Part shown: one piece after another, positions 62,691 to 64,000 of the stretch
Layout: each line of letters opens with the position of its first letter
Position numbering within the stretch: the stretch's first letter is position 1
Assembly (NCBI GenBank): GCA_021234155.1
Contig: JAJEKV010000016.1
Coordinates: 19,031,412-19,095,411 of the forward strand
DNA: 64,000 bases
Direction: 5' to 3'
Source: Isoetes taiwanensis
Lineage: Eukaryota; Streptophyta; Lycopodiopsida; Isoetales; Isoetaceae
Position numbers and translations under genes: made by a program
Notes under the pieces: model-generated
What the model saw: only the letters and a program-made list of their open reading frames with translations
Told to the model about the DNA's origin: nothing
The model's database searches: none

Positions 62691-64000
62691 TTCGATCCCC
62701 ATTCATAAACTCGCGGTGTCGAATCTGCTGAGCGGAATCTCCCCAGTACTCAAGGACCGAAGGCGTTGCTTACTTTCCTATAGAACAAGCCCTTCCATGT
62801 CCTTCGATTCTGCCTAACTTTGCCATTGTGTTTGTTCTTTCTCAATCTATGATAATTGCGGATATTTATAGGCGACTTTCGATCTGGCGGCGCAACTATT
62901 ACGCCACGACGGCGGCTTATTGCGATCAACGTTTCATTATTTGTTGAGCCAGCAGTCGGTGTGATCGTCGAAGCTAACTATTGACGATCCCGGCGAAACC
63001 CATTCGCGAACGTGCTTTGGTTGGTCTGCCGAATTTGCTTCGCTACGAGGTATTCGTAGGCGGGGCGAGTGATTGCTGTTGCTTTCGCGCGTCACCGTTC
63101 GCTTTCGGGGCGGCTCAGTGAACGGCTGTGTTTCTGGCACCGGCAATGGCATCTTCTTTGGTGCTTTCTTTCTCGTCGACTCTCGGTTTGAAGCTTAGCT
63201 CCCTCAAATTTCTGAAGGTCGTGTTTTATACGTGGTGGTGAGCCACTTTAGCGTATGGTCACTAAAAGTGGACGTGTCGCTTCGTAGTTAGCGACAATGG
63301 GTGCGACGAGCCCGTGACCAGGCGGTGATGGAGCGTGGTGACATGCGGCTGCCGATAGTGCCCAGCGGCGCGCGCGTGTGACGTGGTGTTGAAGCCGCGT
63401 CTTCCGGCCGGTCTCCCTTTCGGCAAATGAGATGAACTGAATCGCGGCGTGCCATTCGGTTATGCTTTACCAAGCTGTTGTGCGCTTCGATTTGGCTGCT
63501 GGCATTACTGTCTCTGCGCTTTGTCATCTTGTCCCCGCGTTTTAATTACATTTTGTCAATCATACCATCCGAGAGGCTGACCGGTATCTTCATCGGCTGC
63601 GGAAACACCCATCACCGAGCAACAGACGTGCCAACCTTTCTTATCGCCCGATTTCTGAAAATTTGTGGCGGCTGCCATTCGCGATTGTTGAACAAGCTGC
63701 CTCTTCGGGCTTACAGCTGCCCGTTTCGCACTCTTTCGAAACGATATGATGCTCGGCTGGTATGATAACCGGGCTTTCTCGTTCCCAACTTTACTCGGCC
63801 CTGGCTGCCAGCGAGCAGCTGTTGAATGGCGATGCTTACATTAGGTGTTCTTCATGGACAACGATTCGCGGCGCATGAACAACGTCTTAGACAAAGCGTT
63901 CGAAAGGTATTTGGTTCTTTCTTATGATTCGTTACACTGGGGCGGAAGACCAAACTGGTCGCTTATCAGAATTATTCGGTGTTCAGCAATCGTAACCGTA
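62690..64000 (+). pseudogene. Mirror copy of the Ty3/gypsy pol, non-functional
   Basis: CCCATTCATAAACTC, TAGAACAAGCCCTTCCATGT (62,781-62,800), TGTTCTTTCTCAATC and CGCAACTATT match RNase H-coding text. GGTATTTGGTTCTTTC and TTATGATTCGTTACA at 63,906-63,936 match the integrase C-terminal end. The reading frame is destroyed throughout. The copy runs off the window end, so the palindrome may continue. Confidence 0.85.

Larger units (their letters stand above)
36790..64000 (-). repeat. Right arm: degraded mirror copy of about 450-36,200
   Basis: Colinear reverse-complement anchors (left = right): 36,124-36,200 = 36,790-36,865; 35,320-35,354 = 37,447-37,481; 30,097-30,118 = 41,241-41,262 (exact 22 bases); about 27,530 = 43,145; about 21,550 = 47,675; 18,112-18,529 = 50,104-50,450; 14,207-14,232 = 53,311-53,335; about 11,256 = 55,640; about 9,690 = 56,780; 6,481-6,585 = 59,355-59,440; 3,621-3,664 = 61,701-61,736; 2,080-2,102 = 62,780-62,802 (exact 23 bases); 524-557 = 63,906-63,936. 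The sum of paired coordinates falls from about 72,980 at the centre to about 64,450 at the edge, meaning the right arm has lost about 8.5 kb. No independent gene is present; open frames here are short and unlike any family. Confidence 0.95.

Noticed and set aside
37500-64000. Bacterial contamination or a horizontally acquired segment, suggested by words such as GCTGGCGAT
   Set aside because: The segment aligns in order to the reverse complement of the left arm, including plant exons and transposons, and contains no bacterial gene.

Overview
The window looks like nuclear DNA of a land plant with a large, repeat-rich genome. Only two host genes are recognisable in 64 kb. One is a complete SR45/RNPS1-type splicing-factor gene with 13 short coding exons and GT-AG introns. 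The other is the 5' part of an ORTHRUS/VIM-type methyl-CpG regulator gene. The rest is retrotransposon debris, small hairpin elements and gene-free DNA. A non-seed plant such as a fern is possible, but the sequence does not settle the clade.

The dominant feature is architecture. The whole window is one giant inverted repeat. The left arm (about 450-36,200) runs into a spacer of about 590 bp (36,201-36,789), and the right arm (36,790-64,000) is the reverse complement of the left arm in strict order. I confirmed this by eye at about a dozen anchors spread from the junction to the window end. They include the Ty3/gypsy pol, a LINE tail, a 44-bp hairpin, the VIM fragment, the SR45 gene, a MITE, a pentanucleotide microsatellite and a 6.9-kb non-coding repeat block. 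The right arm is about 24% shorter than its template, and its matches are broken by dense substitutions and small deletions. It is nearly identical only in the first few hundred bases next to the spacer. No reading frame, splice site or hairpin I checked survives in it.

Left arm, in order: a decayed Ty3/gypsy pol on the minus strand (314-2,335); a 5'-truncated LINE with a (CCTT)n tail (2,336-3,648); gene-free DNA with hairpins and a GC-rich palindromic repeat family (3.6-9.6 kb); the VIM fragment (10,536-11,707, minus) head-to-head with SR45 (12,613-14,908, plus); gene-free DNA with a 418-bp MITE and a (TTCTA)n tract; a L1-like LINE remnant with an open ORF1 (24,172-24,552); a long T-poor non-coding element bounded by direct repeats (about 26.9-33.9 kb); and gene-free DNA up to the palindrome centre.

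My reading is that the left arm is ordinary plant sequence. The right arm is most easily explained as the poorly read complement strand of a fold-back (template plus complement) molecule kept in an assembly. A true but old inverted duplication is the alternative. Two observations favour the artefact: deletions are spread evenly over genes and junk, and the right arm gains CpG where a silenced plant copy should lose it. Raw-read mapping would decide.
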